Positions 17,285-25,835 of a stretch of DNA of 64,000 nt are shown one piece after another (position 1 is the stretch's first letter; the number at the start of each line of letters is the position of its first letter). The stretch covers positions 310,001-374,000 of the forward strand of contig NZ_JAHXYR010000007.1 of the NCBI RefSeq assembly GCF_019969845.1. Direction: 5' to 3'. Both the position numbers and the translations under genes were made by a program. The notes beneath the pieces were generated by a model, which saw only the letters and a list, made by a program, of their open reading frames with translations, did no database searches and was not told the DNA's origin. The stretch is from Sphingobacterium sp. GVS05A (GTDB taxonomy: Bacteria > Bacteroidota > Bacteroidia > Sphingobacteriales > Sphingobacteriaceae).

Positions 17285-18640
17285 TTAATCTTCTACAGGA
17301 TATTCAGTTAGGTCAAATGTTTCCATGAACTTTGTTGTGAAATTGCCTGCCCTAAAGTTAGGGTCACGCATTAATCTCAGGTGCAAAGGAATGGTAGTTT
17401 TGATACCTTCAATTACAAATTCGCTCAATGCACGCTCCATGGTAGAGATCGCTTCTTCACGTGTTTGTGCTACAGTGATCAACTTAGCGATCATAGAGTC
17501 ATAGTTTGGTGGAATGGTATAGCCTGAATATACATGTGTATCTACGCGCACACCATGACCTCCCGGAGAGTGAAAGTTAGTGATTTTTCCCGGTGAAGGG
17601 CGGAAATTGTTGAACGGATCTTCTGCGTTGATACGACATTCGATCGCGTGCATTTCCGGTTCATAATTTTTTCCGGAGATCGGAATACCAGCAGCAACCT
17701 TGATCTGTTCTTTGATCAGATCGAAGTTGATCACTTCTTCTGTTACAGGGTGCTCTACCTGAATACGTGTATTCATCTCCATAAAATAGAAGTTGCGGTG
17801 TTTGTCAACCAAAAACTCGATTGTACCAGCACCTTCATAGTTTACAGCTTTTGCACCTTTCACAGCAGCTTCACCCATTTCAGCTCTTAATTCAGGCGTC
17901 ATAAATGGAGAAGGAGATTCTTCGATCAATTTTTGGTGACGACGTTGGATCGAGCAGTCACGTTCTGACAAGTGACATACTGTACCAAACTGATCACCTA
18001 CAATCTGGAATTCAATGTGACGGGGTTCCTCAACATATTTTTCAAGGTAGATACCATCATTACCAAATGCTGCAGCAGATTCAACACGAGCAGAATCCCA
18101 AGCTGGTTCAAACTCTTCGTCTTTCCAGATGATGCGCATACCACGACCGCCACCACCGGCAGTAGCTTTGATAATAACAGGGTAACCTATTTCATTAGCT
18201 AATACGATACCTTCTTTTACGTTTGAGATCAAACCATCTGATCCCGGTACAGTAGGTACACCAGCCTTTTTCATGGTATCCTTTGCACGGGACTTATCGC
18301 CCATTTTTTCGATCTGCTCAGCGGTAGCACCAATAAATTTGATGCCATACTCTGCACAAATTGCCGAAAAACGTGCGTTCTCAGACAAGAATCCATATCC
18401 TGGGTGAATAGCATCTGCATTTGTCAATTCAGCCGCAGAAATAATATTCGGAATGTTTAAGTAAGAATCTTTACTCGGCGGAGGGCCAATACAAACCGCT
18501 TCATCAGCAAATCTTACGTGTAAGCTGTCTCGATCTGCGGTTGAATACACTGCAACACTTTTGATACCCATCTCACGGCAGGTACGGATGATGCGCAGGG
18601 CAATTTCTCCTCTATTTGCAATTAATATTTTTTTAAACAT
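17285..18640 (-). CDS. accC: Acetyl-CoA carboxylase, biotin carboxylase subunit
   Basis: An ATP-grasp enzyme that carboxylates the biotin of AccB. The 451-residue protein shows KILIANRGEIALRIIRTCRE at the N-terminus, the glycine-rich ATP loop IIKATAGGGGRGMR (about residues 158-171), RDCSIQRRHQKLIEESP and the catalytic EMNTRIQVEHPVTEE (about 287-301). It follows accB after 71 bases that contain a hairpin. Confidence 0.98.
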   Translation of the reverse strand: MFKKILIANRGEIALRIIRTCREMGIKSVAVYSTADRDSLHVRFADEAVCIGPPPSKDSYLNIPNIISAAELTNADAIHPGYGFLSENARFSAICAEYGIKFIGATAEQIEKMGDKSRAKDTMKKAGVPTVPGSDGLISNVKEGIVLANEIGYPVIIKATAGGGGRGMRIIWKDEEFEPAWDSARVESAAAFGNDGIYLEKYVEEPRHIEFQIVGDQFGTVCHLSERDCSIQRRHQKLIEESPSPFMTPELRAEMGEAAVKGAKAVNYEGAGTIEFLVDKHRNFYFMEMNTRIQVEHPVTEEVINFDLIKEQIKVAAGIPISGKNYEPEMHAIECRINAEDPFNNFRPSPGKITNFHSPGGHGVRVDTHVYSGYTIPPNYDSMIAKLITVAQTREEAISTMERALSEFVIEGIKTTIPLHLRLMRDPNFRAGNFTTKFMETFDLTEYPVED

Positions 18641-18662
18641 TGTCTTGAATTATGAAGTTTAC

Positions 18663-18689
18663 AAAAATGTAGCCCTTTGGAGGCTACAT
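18663..18689 (-). terminator. Hairpin between accB and accC, possible attenuator
   Basis: An 8-bp perfect stem (ATGTAGCC 18667-18674 with GGCTACAT 18682-18689) encloses a 7-nt loop and is followed on the minus strand by five T. It has the form of a weak intrinsic terminator inside the accBC unit and could set the ratio of the two subunits. Confidence 0.55.
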
Positions 18690-18711
18690 AGTATTCATTT
18701 ACGGTTGTAAA

Positions 18712-19191
18712 TTACTTAGGCTCAACTAAGAATAATGGTTGGTCATACTCAACAGGTTGAGCATCCTCTACCAAAATCTTAACGATTTTACCAGAAACTT
18801 CAGATTCGATTTCGTTGAACAATTTCATCGCTTCAACAATACACAATACATTACCTGTATTGATATCATCACCAATATTAACGAAAGATGGTTTACCAGG
18901 CCCCGCTGAACGATAGAATGTACCGATCATTGGTGATTTGATTGTAATCAAGTTTGCGTCAGCGTTAGCAGCCGGTGCAGCAGGGTTAGCTACCGGAGCT
19001 GGAGCTGCTGCTTGAGCAACAGGAGCAGCGGCAACTGGTGCTATAGCTGGAACAGAGGCTGTTACGTACGTAGGCTCTTGATTTGTCTTTATTGTAATTT
19101 TAAAATCTTGCTCTTCAATCGAGACTTCATTCACACCTGATTTTGAAACGAATTTAATCAAGTCCTGAATTTGTTTGATATCCATACCCAT
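18712..19191 (-). CDS. accB: Acetyl-CoA carboxylase biotin carboxyl carrier protein
   Basis: AccB carries the biotin that shuttles carboxyl groups in malonyl-CoA synthesis. The 159-residue protein has an N-terminal domain, an alanine/proline-rich flexible linker (about residues 40-75) and the biotinyl domain, with the modified lysine in VEAMKLFNEIES (about residue 125) and the family start SPMIGTFYRSAGP. A promoter-like element stands in the 75-bp gap after fabH, so accBC may also be transcribed independently. Confidence 0.96.
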   Translation of the reverse strand: MGMDIKQIQDLIKFVSKSGVNEVSIEEQDFKITIKTNQEPTYVTASVPAIAPVAAAPVAQAAAPAPVANPAAPAANADANLITIKSPMIGTFYRSAGPGKPSFVNIGDDINTGNVLCIVEAMKLFNEIESEVSGKIVKILVEDAQPVEYDQPLFLVEPK

Positions 19192-19233
19192 AGTATTCTA
19201 GGTTTTGTTTGTTTCTTAAAAAATTCTAACTGT

Positions 19234-19266
19234 CAAAAGTAATAAATTATACCATAAAATGGACAA
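19234..19266 (-). promoter_or_regulatory. Putative Bacteroidota promoter for accBC
   Basis: On the minus strand TACTTTTG (19234-19241) exactly matches the -7 consensus TAnnTTTG, with TTG at 19264-19266 about 22 bases upstream as a -33 candidate. It would start a transcript about 35 bases before accB, although its -33 part lies at the edge of the fabH stop. Confidence 0.45.
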
Positions 19267-20256
19267 TTAATACGCCCATTTTAAATAGATGGATCCCCAA
19301 GTGAAGCCTCCACCGAAAGCGGCAAGAATCAGGTTATCTCCTTTTTTCAATTGGGATTCCCATTCCCACAAGCATAGAGGGATTGTTCCACTGGTTGTAT
19401 TTCCATATTTTTGGATGTTCACCATCACTTTTTCTTCCGGAAGACCTACACGTTCTGCTGTTGCATCGATGATACGTTTGTTGGCCTGATGTGGTACCAG
19501 CCAAGCAATGTCTTCTGAGGTCAAATTGTTTTTCACCATGACATCATGGGCAACATCAGCCATATTTGTCACTGCAAATTTGAATACTGTACGGCCTTCT
19601 TGGTAGGCATAATGTAATCCTGCGTCAACAGTAGCATGTGAAGCAGGGTTTAATGAACCACCACCTTTAATATTGAGGAATTGGCCACCAGAACCGTCTG
19701 TTTTCAAAATCGCATCCTGTATACCCAATCCTTCTTCATTTGGCTCCAATAACACACAACCACAACCATCTCCAAAAAGGATGCAGGTATTGCGGTCTTG
19801 ATAATTGATTACCGATGACATTTTATCCGCACCGATGACAAGCACTTTTTTGTGTGTACCCGCTTTGATAAACTGTGTTCCGGTATTCAGTCCGAACAAG
19901 AAGCCCGAACAAGCAGCCTGTAGATCGAAGCCCCATGCATTTGTCGCACCGATTTTATCGGCCAAAATATTTGCTGTAGCGGGAAACAACATATCAGGTG
20001 TACTGGTACAAAAGATAATTAAATCGATATCTGTCGCCTCTATTCCTCTCTTTTTCAATAAACCCTGAACGGCAGGTACAGCAAGATCTGATGTAGCAAG
20101 CCCTTCACCCTTTAAGATGCGTCTTTCTTTGATTCCTGTTCGTGATACAATCCACTCGTCGTTGGTATCGACCATTGTTTCCAACTCTTTGTTGGTGAGG
20201 ATGTAATCCGGAACGTAACCATTTACAGCCGTAATCGCGGCATGAATCTTTGACAT
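19267..20256 (-). CDS. fabH: 3-oxoacyl-ACP synthase III
   Basis: FabH condenses acetyl-CoA with malonyl-ACP to start fatty acid synthesis. The 329-residue protein has the Cys-His-Asn triad: Cys in LQAACSGFLFGL (about residue 113), His in WLVPHQANKRI (about 252) and Asn in YGNTTSGTIP (about 282), with the closing GFTWGSIYLKW. It starts 6 bases after plsX, so they are tightly coupled. Confidence 0.97.
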   Translation of the reverse strand: MSKIHAAITAVNGYVPDYILTNKELETMVDTNDEWIVSRTGIKERRILKGEGLATSDLAVPAVQGLLKKRGIEATDIDLIIFCTSTPDMLFPATANILADKIGATNAWGFDLQAACSGFLFGLNTGTQFIKAGTHKKVLVIGADKMSSVINYQDRNTCILFGDGCGCVLLEPNEEGLGIQDAILKTDGSGGQFLNIKGGGSLNPASHATVDAGLHYAYQEGRTVFKFAVTNMADVAHDVMVKNNLTSEDIAWLVPHQANKRIIDATAERVGLPEEKVMVNIQKYGNTTSGTIPLCLWEWESQLKKGDNLILAAFGGGFTWGSIYLKWAY

Positions 20257-20262
20257 AAATAC

Positions 20263-21201
20263 TTAATTGAAAATAGATCTGATGCTGTCAATGAATTTAG
20301 ACTCGATCATATCTCTTGAAAATAAAACCATATTTTTAATGGCCTCAGGTGTTGAAATACCATGACCAATAATGACAGGAGCGTTAACTCCTAAGATTGG
20401 ACTACCGCCGTACTGCTCGTAGTTGAATCGGTCGAAGAAATCATCTTTAAAACCTTTTTTCAGGGTCACTACATAAAATGATTCTGCAAGTTTCAAGACC
20501 ACATTGCCCGTAAATCCATCGCAGACGTATACGTCGGCATGGTCACTGAACAGGTCGCGGCCTTCAGCATTTCCGATAAAATTAATCTTGTCGTTGGCTT
20601 TAAGTAGGGGGTAGGTAGAGGTTGTCAGGATGTTTCCTTTTTCTTCTTCTTCTCCGATGTTCAATAATCCCACTTTAGGGTTGGATACATTGAATACATG
20701 CTCGGCAAAGAGGCTGCCCAACATTGCAAATTGGTTCAGCATCTCTGGTTTACAGTCTGCGTTTGCACCGACATCCAGTAAGATTCCGAATCCTGATTTC
20801 AATTTTGGAACAATTGATGCTATGGCTGGGCGTAATACGCCTGGGATAGCTTTCACGCTGAACATCGATCCCACGAGCATTGCTCCGGTGTTACCGGCGG
20901 ATGCGAATGAGTCGATTTCCTTGTTTTTTAAATATTCAAATCCCTTCGCAATACTTGAGTTGGGTTTTTGAGTTATTGCTTTGGTTGGATGTTCACCCAT
21001 CGCAATGACTTCTGGAGCTTCCACATATTCAAAGTCAGATGAATTTCCTCCGGCTTGATCGATTAATTGTTTAGTCTCTTCAGTTTTACCAAAAAGGACT
21101 ATCTTTTGGTCTCCAGTAAGCTGTTTTTGTGCTTCAATCGCACCTGTTATCGTTGCTTTAGGAGCATAATCTCCTCCTAAAATATCTAAACCAATCTTCA
21201 T
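20263..21201 (-). CDS. plsX: Phosphate acyltransferase PlsX
   Basis: Converts acyl-ACP to acyl-phosphate for glycerophospholipid synthesis. The 312-residue protein opens MKIGLDILGGDYAPKATITGA and has SFASAGNTGAMLVG, LLDVGANADCKPEML, VGLLNIGEEEEKGN and VCDGFTGNVVLKLAES. It is the third gene of the yceD-rpmF-plsX-fabH order seen in many bacteria; a hairpin lies between it and rpmF. Confidence 0.97.
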   Translation of the reverse strand: MKIGLDILGGDYAPKATITGAIEAQKQLTGDQKIVLFGKTEETKQLIDQAGGNSSDFEYVEAPEVIAMGEHPTKAITQKPNSSIAKGFEYLKNKEIDSFASAGNTGAMLVGSMFSVKAIPGVLRPAIASIVPKLKSGFGILLDVGANADCKPEMLNQFAMLGSLFAEHVFNVSNPKVGLLNIGEEEEKGNILTTSTYPLLKANDKINFIGNAEGRDLFSDHADVYVCDGFTGNVVLKLAESFYVVTLKKGFKDDFFDRFNYEQYGGSPILGVNAPVIIGHGISTPEAIKNMVLFSRDMIESKFIDSIRSIFN

Positions 21202-21231
21202 CCGTTATTATTTAGTAAATCAATAATACGC

Positions 21232-21287
21232 AAAAAACATCCCAAAATAAAGCAAATTTCTAAAATATTGCTTGTTTGGGATGTTTT
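21232..21287 (-). terminator. Compound hairpin between rpmF and plsX
   Basis: An outer 13-bp stem (21234-21246 with 21275-21287) encloses an inner AAGCAA/TTGCTT stem (21250-21255 with 21268-21273). On the minus strand a T6 run follows. It resembles an intrinsic terminator that would reduce read-through from the ribosomal-protein gene into plsX-fabH. Confidence 0.75.
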
Positions 21288-21307
21288 GGTGTTATGAAAG
21301 GTTTACC

Positions 21308-21499
21308 TTAGACAACAGCTGTATTTTCAATGATCAATTTACCGTTGTAGTACAAGTTTCCGTCTACTTTGTAAGCACGGTGAGGTAAATGAACTGCGCC
21401 AGTTTCTTTACATACTGTCAAGCTAGGAGCTTCAGCTTTATAATGTGTTCTTCTTTTGTCTCTTCTTGATTTAGAAGTTTTACGTTTTGGATGTGCCAT
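21308..21499 (-). CDS. rpmF: 50S ribosomal protein L32
   Basis: A 63-residue bL32 starting MAHPKRKTSKSRRDKRRTHY, highly basic at the N-terminus and with LPHRAYKVDGNLYYNGK in the C-terminal part. Only one cysteine is present, so this is the form without the zinc ribbon. It starts 14 bases after the DUF177 gene, the common yceD-rpmF pair. Confidence 0.97.
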   Translation of the reverse strand: MAHPKRKTSKSRRDKRRTHYKAEAPSLTVCKETGAVHLPHRAYKVDGNLYYNGKLIIENTAVV

Positions 21500-21513
21500 C
21501 TCGTATTTTTGTT

Positions 21514-22050
21514 TTAGTTATTTTTAATATTTCTCAATGCTTCCCAACGTGGGTCGATAATTTCTTCTTCTTTTTGCTCCTCTGTATCCGGCTCGCTTGT
21601 AAATAAAGCTAACATCTCAGGATCGCATTGTATGCCTTCTCCCTGCTCTTCACATTTCACGATATAAGGAACAGCCAAATTGATGTATTCATACAATAAT
21701 TCAGCTATATCCAACTCATGGTCGCTTTTTGATAAGATCAATACCTCTTCGGTATTGTCTGTCCAATCTTCATCTGTGAATTTGACCAATATCCGTTCTT
21801 GAATTGAAATTGGTGACATAAACTCTTTTAAGCAGGTATCACAAGTCAATTGAATCTCGCCTTGGATATCAAAATGCAAAATCAATAGGTTCTCCTGTTT
21901 TTGCAACTCAACTTCTGCTTTCAGATTGCCATCTTTTACAATCGAATGTTCGTAGCAGTCAAAGAACTTTTTATTAACGTCAAATTCAAAATTGTGCTTT
22001 CCAGCGTTGAGTCCCGAAAAGGGAATTCTGTATTGTTTTAGATGTTTCAC
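21514..22050 (-). CDS. DUF177 (YceD-like) protein
   Basis: A 178-residue protein of the family usually encoded next to rpmF and linked in other bacteria to 23S rRNA processing or accumulation. Visible features are the central ILHFDIQGEIQLTCDTCLKEF with a CxxC pair, an acidic strand ILVKFTDEDWTDNTEEV, further cysteines at CEEQGEGIQCDP, and the C-terminal IDPRWEALRNIKNN typical of the family. It is first in the lipid/ribosome operon and preceded by a good promoter box. Confidence 0.87.
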   Translation of the reverse strand: MKHLKQYRIPFSGLNAGKHNFEFDVNKKFFDCYEHSIVKDGNLKAEVELQKQENLLILHFDIQGEIQLTCDTCLKEFMSPISIQERILVKFTDEDWTDNTEEVLILSKSDHELDIAELLYEYINLAVPYIVKCEEQGEGIQCDPEMLALFTSEPDTEEQKEEEIIDPRWEALRNIKNN

Positions 22051-22069
22051 AATCTTGCATTTGAGCCTG

Positions 22070-22100
22070 CAAAGGTATGTATAAAATCATTAGGATCGAA
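22070..22100 (-). promoter_or_regulatory. Putative Bacteroidota promoter of the yceD-rpmF-plsX-fabH operon
   Basis: On the minus strand TACCTTTG (22070-22077) matches the -7 TAnnTTTG box, and TTCG at 22097-22100 stands 19 bases upstream as an imperfect -33 TTTG. The transcript would begin about a dozen bases before the DUF177 start. Confidence 0.5.
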
Positions 22101-22152
22101 ATATTTTTTTAAATATTCCAGTCGAATGCTTTATCTATACACAGAGCACGAC

Positions 22153-22803
22153 TTATTCATAATAATTTTTACCTAACTCTATCTTTTCGCGTCCATTTGC
22201 CATGCGCCATTTATTGGTATCACGTAGCGAATAAGCACAGCCGCAATATTCCTGCATGTAGAATTTCTCTTTTTTGGAGACTTCTAACATCCTTGCCGAA
22301 CCGCCTTTCTTGCGCCAGTTGAACGTCCAGTACTCTATACCTTCATGGCGGGAAGCTGCACGTAGCCCACAGTCGTTGATCTGCTCCATGTTTTTCCAAC
22401 GGGAAATACCCAATGAACTAGAGATCACATCAAAGCCATTAGCTGCCGCATATTCCGCTGTTTTCTCAAAGCGCATATCAAAACACATGGTACAGCGGAT
22501 TCCTCGCTCAGGCTCCTGTTCCATGCCTTTAGCCAGATCAAACCAATGGTCTACATCATAGTCTGCATCAATAAAAGGGATATTATGCTTCTCCGCAAAT
22601 CGAATATTCTCGTCTTTGCGCAGATCATACTCTTTGCGTGGATGGATATTGGGATTGTAGAAATAAATCGTAAAATCGATATCCGAAGCAATTAATGCTT
22701 CCATGACCTCTCCGGCACAAGGTGCACAGCAGGAATGTAAAAGCAATTTCTTGCCCTCTCCTGGTAATGCCAACTTCTCCCGTACAAATTCCTTCTTTTC
22801 CAT
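22153..22803 (-). CDS. queH: Epoxyqueuosine reductase QueH
   Basis: Non-cobalamin reductase for the last step of queuosine tRNA modification. Started at ATG 22803 (MEKKEFVREKLAL), giving 216 residues; ten further in-frame codons upstream look like leader sequence. Conserved cysteines for the Fe-S and second metal site are seen in LLHSCCAPCAGEV (about residues 23-29), GIRCTMCFDMRFEKTA and MQEYCGCAYSLRD. Also present are FYNPNIHPRKEYDLR and SSLGISRWKNMEQIN. Other queuosine genes are not nearby. Confidence 0.93.
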   Translation of the reverse strand: MEKKEFVREKLALPGEGKKLLLHSCCAPCAGEVMEALIASDIDFTIYFYNPNIHPRKEYDLRKDENIRFAEKHNIPFIDADYDVDHWFDLAKGMEQEPERGIRCTMCFDMRFEKTAEYAAANGFDVISSSLGISRWKNMEQINDCGLRAASRHEGIEYWTFNWRKKGGSARMLEVSKKEKFYMQEYCGCAYSLRDTNKWRMANGREKIELGKNYYE

Positions 22804-22920
22804 AATCGTATGTGATATCAAAAACAAAGGCAATTTTAATCAAAAAGTAGCGAAATGGCAAATATTTCCGTTTTAGAAATCATGATATCTGTCTAAAAGA
22901 ATGAGATAAATTCATTGATA

Positions 22921-22951
22921 TTCTGCATATATTAGTAGATTTGTATGTTTG
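22921..22951 (+). promoter_or_regulatory. Putative promoter of the lipoprotein gene
   Basis: TATGTTTG (22944-22951) matches the -7 TAnnTTTG box. TTCTG (22921-22925), 18 bases upstream, is a weak -33. The start codon is 30 bases downstream. Confidence 0.38.
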
Positions 22952-22980
22952 ACGCAATAAGCTATTTATAATAAAAAAAT

Positions 22981-24123
22981 ATGAAATTTTCATTTCAAAC
23001 CTGTGTTATTGTATTATTTGCCAGTTTAATAGGTGTTGCTTCCTGTAAAAAACTGGATGATGAACCAGAAAATGGTCTGCCGACACTTATTTCAAGATTG
23101 TATATTTCTTTCTCTGACTATCGAACAAATAATTCGATCAAGAATCTATTTATTGTTGATCCTTCCGATACCAATACGCTGGACAATACCTTTCAATATC
23201 TTTCCCCAGCGAGAGGTGGTGGACCAGTGCTTTTTGATCCCAATGCAACATCAATTTTTCAAGCCGGTGAAGGGGGCGTTGCTCAGGATACCTTTATTCA
23301 ACGGATTACTTTGGACGACGTTTATGGGAAACCCGGTGATGCAAGTGCACTTGGATTTACAGGCTTTAGGAATGTAAGAGGGTTAGCTTATTATACCTAT
23401 GCCCAACAAAATGGTACTGGGGGATCGGCAGTGACCAACTTTCTACTTGCGGCGACAGGTGGGAATATGTTATATGCGATAAGCCGTCCGGAGGGAAAAG
23501 GCGGAGCAGGTGGTTCTAAGATTATCGACAAGCAGATCAGCTTAGGGGATATTGAACCAGTCTCATTGACGTTATTACAGGGAAATCCAGCTGATAAAAA
23601 TGAAAAATGGGTACTCATTGGATTTAATGATGAAGCCAAGAATAGGATTGGTTTTGCTGTCTATAAAGGACTTAGACAGGAATTGATAGACCGAGCGCGC
23701 GATACGATCATCAATAAAGATAGATTTGAGCCCGCATTGACCGTCTATGTGGAGGGGAAAACAGACTTACGAGCAGTGTCTTATGCACCGAATAGAAAAC
23801 TATTTGCGGTCACAGCAGGCAAGGAGGTATTGTTCTTTAGAAATCCTGATGTGTTGTTTAGCGAATCCGGGAATAAACCGATTGTTCCTGACTATGTGAT
23901 TGCTGGTTCAAAGACCGGATTTGACAGACCACAGGGAATTGCGATCGACGACCGTGTAAAAAATGGTAAGTTCTTTTATGTCTCCGATTATAATTCGAAA
24001 AAAATCTTGCGTTTTAATTTGACGGATCAGGGAGGAGATATCGCGCCCGAGCTAACAAAAGCATATGGAACACTGACGCCAAATTATATCTTTTTGGACG
24101 CCCGAGAGGAAACCAACTTCTAA
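22981..24123 (+). CDS. Lipoprotein of unknown function, possibly beta-propeller
   Basis: A 380-residue protein with a signal sequence and the lipobox IGVASCKK (Cys at about residue 22). I do not recognise the family with certainty. The C-terminal third contains ...FDRPQGIAIDDRVKNGKFFYVSDYNSKKILRFNL, the shape of an NHL/SMP-type propeller blade, and earlier segments (ISFSDYRTNNSIKNLFIVDP; VRGLAYYTYAQ; LRAVSYAPNRKLFAV) fit further blades. It is probably lipid-anchored at the envelope. It stands alone and converges on the SirB1-like gene with a 13-base gap. Confidence 0.75.
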   Translation: MKFSFQTCVIVLFASLIGVASCKKLDDEPENGLPTLISRLYISFSDYRTNNSIKNLFIVDPSDTNTLDNTFQYLSPARGGGPVLFDPNATSIFQAGEGGVAQDTFIQRITLDDVYGKPGDASALGFTGFRNVRGLAYYTYAQQNGTGGSAVTNFLLAATGGNMLYAISRPEGKGGAGGSKIIDKQISLGDIEPVSLTLLQGNPADKNEKWVLIGFNDEAKNRIGFAVYKGLRQELIDRARDTIINKDRFEPALTVYVEGKTDLRAVSYAPNRKLFAVTAGKEVLFFRNPDVLFSESGNKPIVPDYVIAGSKTGFDRPQGIAIDDRVKNGKFFYVSDYNSKKILRFNLTDQGGDIAPELTKAYGTLTPNYIFLDAREETNF

Positions 24124-24136
24124 GCGATCGACTTTC

Positions 24137-24988
24137 TCAAGCAAGCAATTCGAACAGTTCTCTGATTTCCTGTTGCTTGCCTGAACTTTCATGTGCTTCA
24201 TAAGCAGACAGGAGATTCCGCAAAGCGCGCTTCATGATAGTCACATTGTCGCAGGGAAATGTAAATTCCCGATCTGGACCTAGGTTTAACTGCTTCAGGA
24301 ACGAATTAACATCACTTTTTTGCATGATCTGCCCCCGGTTAAATGCATTGATGTAAAACAAAACATGTTCATTTCCTTCTTCATCCGAATCCATATAAGC
24401 CAAGATAAAATGTTTGGGTAAGTTGATTCCATAGATCGGGATATCCAGCTTTTGCGCAATAATGCTATAGATACAGGATAAGGTCAACGGATTCCCCTGC
24501 TTCGTGTCCAGAACCTGACCGATATAGGAGTTTTGCGGATGGTGATAATCCTTTGTATTGCCTGATAGTCCAAAAGAACCAAATAGCACATGGTTCAGCA
24601 GGTTCACCTTCTCCAATGGACTCATATCGTATTGTAGTCCACGCCAGACCTCTGTTTTTAGATCTTCGATCTTCAACACGATTTTATGGTCTTCGTAGGA
24701 AGGATACTGATAGTTATTGAGAATGATAAGTCCTTCCAGCAGATTGAAGGAATTGCTCAGATTCCAGATCTGTAGCTCATTTTTGGTCTGGTCGAATTGA
24801 ATTTCATGAATAATGTTTTCCAGCCGTCCCTGGACTCTTGGGTCAAAGCTCGACTCCCAGAATTTTTCCAAATAAGGAACAATTTCAGGACCTTGGCTTT
24901 TTAACTGATGCTCCACTTCCTGAATAATCTGTTGATCGGTATCGTCCAACAGGAATATTAACGATTTCAGCTCTCTCTCATTCATCAT
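24137..24988 (-). CDS. SirB1/transglutaminase-like family protein
   Basis: About 283 residues when started at 24988 (MMNERELKSLIFLLDD). The frame runs 19 codons further, to 25045, but that extension crosses a terminator hairpin and is unlikely to be coding. The core has the transglutaminase-like SirB1 pattern: EKVNLLNHVLFGSFGLSGN, NSYIGQVLDTKQGNPLTLSCIYSIIAQKLDIPIYGINLPKHFIL (the usual Cys-His-type region) and YINAFNRGQIM. The function is not established in this family. Confidence 0.82.
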   Translation of the reverse strand: MMNERELKSLIFLLDDTDQQIIQEVEHQLKSQGPEIVPYLEKFWESSFDPRVQGRLENIIHEIQFDQTKNELQIWNLSNSFNLLEGLIILNNYQYPSYEDHKIVLKIEDLKTEVWRGLQYDMSPLEKVNLLNHVLFGSFGLSGNTKDYHHPQNSYIGQVLDTKQGNPLTLSCIYSIIAQKLDIPIYGINLPKHFILAYMDSDEEGNEHVLFYINAFNRGQIMQKSDVNSFLKQLNLGPDREFTFPCDNVTIMKRALRNLLSAYEAHESSGKQQEIRELFELLA

Positions 24989-25021
24989 AACGAAGTTAAA
25001 AAAATGAATTGAGAAATGATA

Positions 25022-25061
25022 CAAAAAAATCCCTACAGTATTCATGTACCAGGTAGGGATT
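25022..25061 (-). terminator. Terminator at the end of the permease array
   Basis: A 9-bp perfect stem (AATCCCTAC 25028-25036 with GTAGGGATT 25053-25061) encloses a 16-nt loop and is followed on the minus strand by a run of seven T. It lies 23 bases after the ATPase stop and closes the array transcript. Confidence 0.85.
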
Positions 25062-25084
25062 ATTCAGGTTAAATTGGTATACAA

Positions 25085-25744
25085 TTATTTGAGCTGGCCA
25101 TCCAGCATATTGACAATTCTTTTGCCATACTCCGCATTTTTTTCGGAGTGGGTAACTTGTATGATCGTGACACCGTCATCATTCAATTGTTTGAACAGTT
25201 CCATGATCTCTTCGCCTTGTTTGGAATTGAGGTTACCCGTAGGTTCATCTGCCAATAAGAGTTTCGGAGATCCCGCCAATGCGCGAGCGATACCAACGAT
25301 CTGTTGTTGCCCTCCGGACAACTGAGCCGGAAATAGATCTTTCTTTCCCACAATACCAAAACGGTCAAGCATATCAGCGACAATGGCTTTACGCTCTTTG
25401 CTGGAAATGTCTTTATAGATCAGTGGTGTTTCTATATTTTCATATACCGTCAATTCATCCAGTAAATGGTAAGCCTGAAATACATATCCAATATGAGATT
25501 GGTAGAGTTGCGAACGTTTTTTTGCTTTCATCTCCAATACATTTTCATCCATAAAGATATATTCTCCTTCATCCGGTTCGTCCAGCATACCTATAATATT
25601 CAAAAGGGTGGATTTACCTGAGCCCGAAGGACCCATAATGGATATGAAATCACCTTCTGCTATATCTAAACTGACATCTTTGAGCACAAATGAACGTGTA
25701 CCACCTACGTTATACCACTTGAATAAATGTTTTAATTGTATCAT
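25085..25744 (-). CDS. ABC transporter ATPase, MacB/LolD family
   Basis: A 219-residue ATPase of the type that powers FtsX-fold permeases. Walker A GPSGSGKST is at about residues 38-46, the Q-loop in IGYVFQAYHLLDELTVYEN, the signature LSGGQQQIVGIARALAG, Walker B LLLADEPTGNLNS, and the H-loop in IIQVTHSEKNAEYGKRI. It is the only ATPase in the 38.9-kb array and the last gene transcribed, 91 bases after P1. It may serve P1 alone or several permeases; sequence cannot tell. The gap before it holds a 14-bp tandem repeat. Confidence 0.95.
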   Translation of the reverse strand: MIQLKHLFKWYNVGGTRSFVLKDVSLDIAEGDFISIMGPSGSGKSTLLNIIGMLDEPDEGEYIFMDENVLEMKAKKRSQLYQSHIGYVFQAYHLLDELTVYENIETPLIYKDISSKERKAIVADMLDRFGIVGKKDLFPAQLSGGQQQIVGIARALAGSPKLLLADEPTGNLNSKQGEEIMELFKQLNDDGVTIIQVTHSEKNAEYGKRIVNMLDGQLK

Positions 25745-25748
25745 TTTC

Positions 25749-25776
25749 TAGTATTGAGATTTTAGTATTGAGATTT
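25749..25776. repeat. 14-bp tandem repeat in the leader of the ATPase gene
   Basis: TAGTATTGAGATTT occurs twice in direct succession (25749-25762, 25763-25776), immediately upstream of the ATPase start. Related units occur before the M28 peptidase start (15616-15655). Confidence 0.85.
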
Positions 25777-25835
25777 TGGTTGTACAAGCCTGTGCTTACC
25801 TGGTATCTCTTTTTTATTTGTCTTTTAATTTTTAC

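Noticed and set aside
24989..25045. Extended N-terminus for the SirB1-like protein.
   Set aside because: The extra 19 codons run through the stem of the array terminator and look non-coding; MMNERE is a better start.
25044..25325. Plus-strand open frame over the ATPase gene.
   Set aside because: It lies opposite the Walker B and signature motifs of a certain ATPase gene, so it is a shadow.
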